This document shows, in pieces, positions 63,401 through 64,000 of a DNA stretch of 64,000 bases (within the stretch, counting starts at the first letter, position 1; the number at the start of each line of letters is the position of its first letter). The DNA is taken from contig CM037840.1 in assembly GCA_021234535.1 (NCBI GenBank), positions 22,973,559 to 23,037,558 of the forward strand, read 5' to 3'. The stretch is from Stichopus chloronotus. Its lineage: Eukaryota; Echinodermata; Holothuroidea; Aspidochirotida; Stichopodidae. The notes below the pieces were generated by a model, which was not told where the DNA came from, ran no database searches, and saw only the letters and a list, made by a program, of their open reading frames with translations. The position numbers and the translations under genes are program-made.

Positions 63401-64000
63401 GAGACGGTTTCATTTGTTTAATTTCAACTCACCGTCCCCGGTTAGGACGAACACATTGTCAACGTCAAAAAAAAAGCAACAGCAACAACAGCAAACAACA
63501 AAAACTAACGAAAAAAAAACTTAGAAAAGCATTTTCTTACCTGCTAACGTTTAACAACACTACTTCGTTTCATTTAATTCTCGAATAACAAGCCACTGCG
63601 TAAGTAGATGATCATATATTCCATTTGTCTTTATGTGGAGTTTTTATTCAACCATGCTGGATTGAACTATTGAACTTGCTGGTAATGCTTGTAATGTTAA
63701 TCAACGCCCGTATTTAATGCCAAATATTAATAGATACTTTGTAAGCTAGTTGAGCGTTATGCGTATTCTCGCTACACCTTCTAATGAATTACTAAATATT
63801 CAGAGAAAAGGCACTGTTCTACGTGACTTCATTTTCTTGTATCACTCTCTCAGTTACCGTCTGTTTGGAGTTTGCATATGAAACGGTTTCAAGATGTATC
63901 GTTCTGGCACTCCGGGCTCAAGTTTAGTTATGGGGATTTTTTTTTTCTCTTTTTTAACATCATTATCGGGGGGGGGGGGGGGAATGCTTACACACTTAGC
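60199..64000 (+). CDS. HNMT-like: HNMT-like methyltransferase gene 4, cut by the window end
   Basis: Coding exons 1 (60,199-60,415) and 2 (60,802-61,125) are base-for-base the same as in gene 3 as far as I can compare, with the same 386-bp intron 1. Exon 3 is predicted at about 64,522-64,871 by the 16,065-bp offset, outside the window. The encoded residues 1-180 would therefore equal gene 3, including Lys31 and His149. Whether this is a second real gene or an assembly duplicate of gene 3 cannot be decided here. Confidence 0.82.
60802..61125 (+). CDS. HNMT-like: Gene 4, coding exon 2
   Basis: 324 bases, acceptor 'gattttcttgtcag', donor 'tcag/gtaaaag'. Identical to gene 3 coding exon 2. Confidence 0.9.
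61126..64000 (+). repeat. Tandem duplication unit C, intron 2 of gene 4 (partial)
   Basis: Matches 45,061-47,935 with only homopolymer-length differences noticed, such as the poly-G run near 63,969. Contains the 'catatg/gtggacc' repeats and the hairpin element at 62,807-62,835. The window ends inside this intron. Confidence 0.88.

Overview
The window looks like nuclear DNA of an animal, most likely a marine deuterostome invertebrate such as a hemichordate or echinoderm. The composition is AT-rich, the coding exons are short and split by GT-AG introns, and there are many diverged tandem and dispersed repeats and homopolymer runs. Nothing bacterial, viral or organellar was recognised. The species call is an inference; no ribosomal or mitochondrial marker is present.

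The only recognisable genes form a plus-strand tandem cluster of four histamine N-methyltransferase-like (HNMT-like) genes. Each is built from the same three coding exons with the same intron phase (phase 1 at both junctions). Gene 1 (17,186-19,409) is the most diverged. Genes 2 (27,417-32,732), 3 (44,134-48,806) and 4 (60,199 to beyond the window end) lie on large tandem duplication units with a period of about 16 kb. Gene 3 is intact and would encode 296 residues, against 292 for human HNMT. Gene 2 and gene 1 each carry a reading-frame disruption in coding exon 1. Gene 4 has exons 1 and 2 here, and its exon 3 is expected about 0.5 kb past the end.

Region by region: 1-2,500 is a 160-bp satellite array joined to a dispersed repeat. 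2,500-10,700 is mostly non-coding, with degenerate repeats and one unassigned open frame at 7,107-7,530. 10,735-14,400 is a three-fold diverged duplication interrupted by an inverted copy of the satellite element, and it holds a perfect 30-bp-arm palindrome. 14,500-16,200 is another three-fold diverged repeat. 17,172-19,409 is gene 1. 21,440-22,850 is a third copy of the satellite element. 23,494-27,416 is the 5' flank of gene 2, homologous to the flanks of genes 3 and 4. From 27,417 to the end come the three duplication units.

The most interesting points are these. (i) The whole cluster has HNMT architecture, but two of the three residues remembered as contacting histamine in the human enzyme are replaced (Glu to Lys/Arg, Gln to His), which suggests a changed substrate. 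(ii) Divergence between units is a mosaic: about 2-3% by eye over one half of the unit, and almost none over at least 10.4 kb of the other half. That means either a very recent 16,065-bp duplication or an assembly duplication. (iii) Intron 1 of gene 2 alone has gained an array rich in AGGTCA half-sites.
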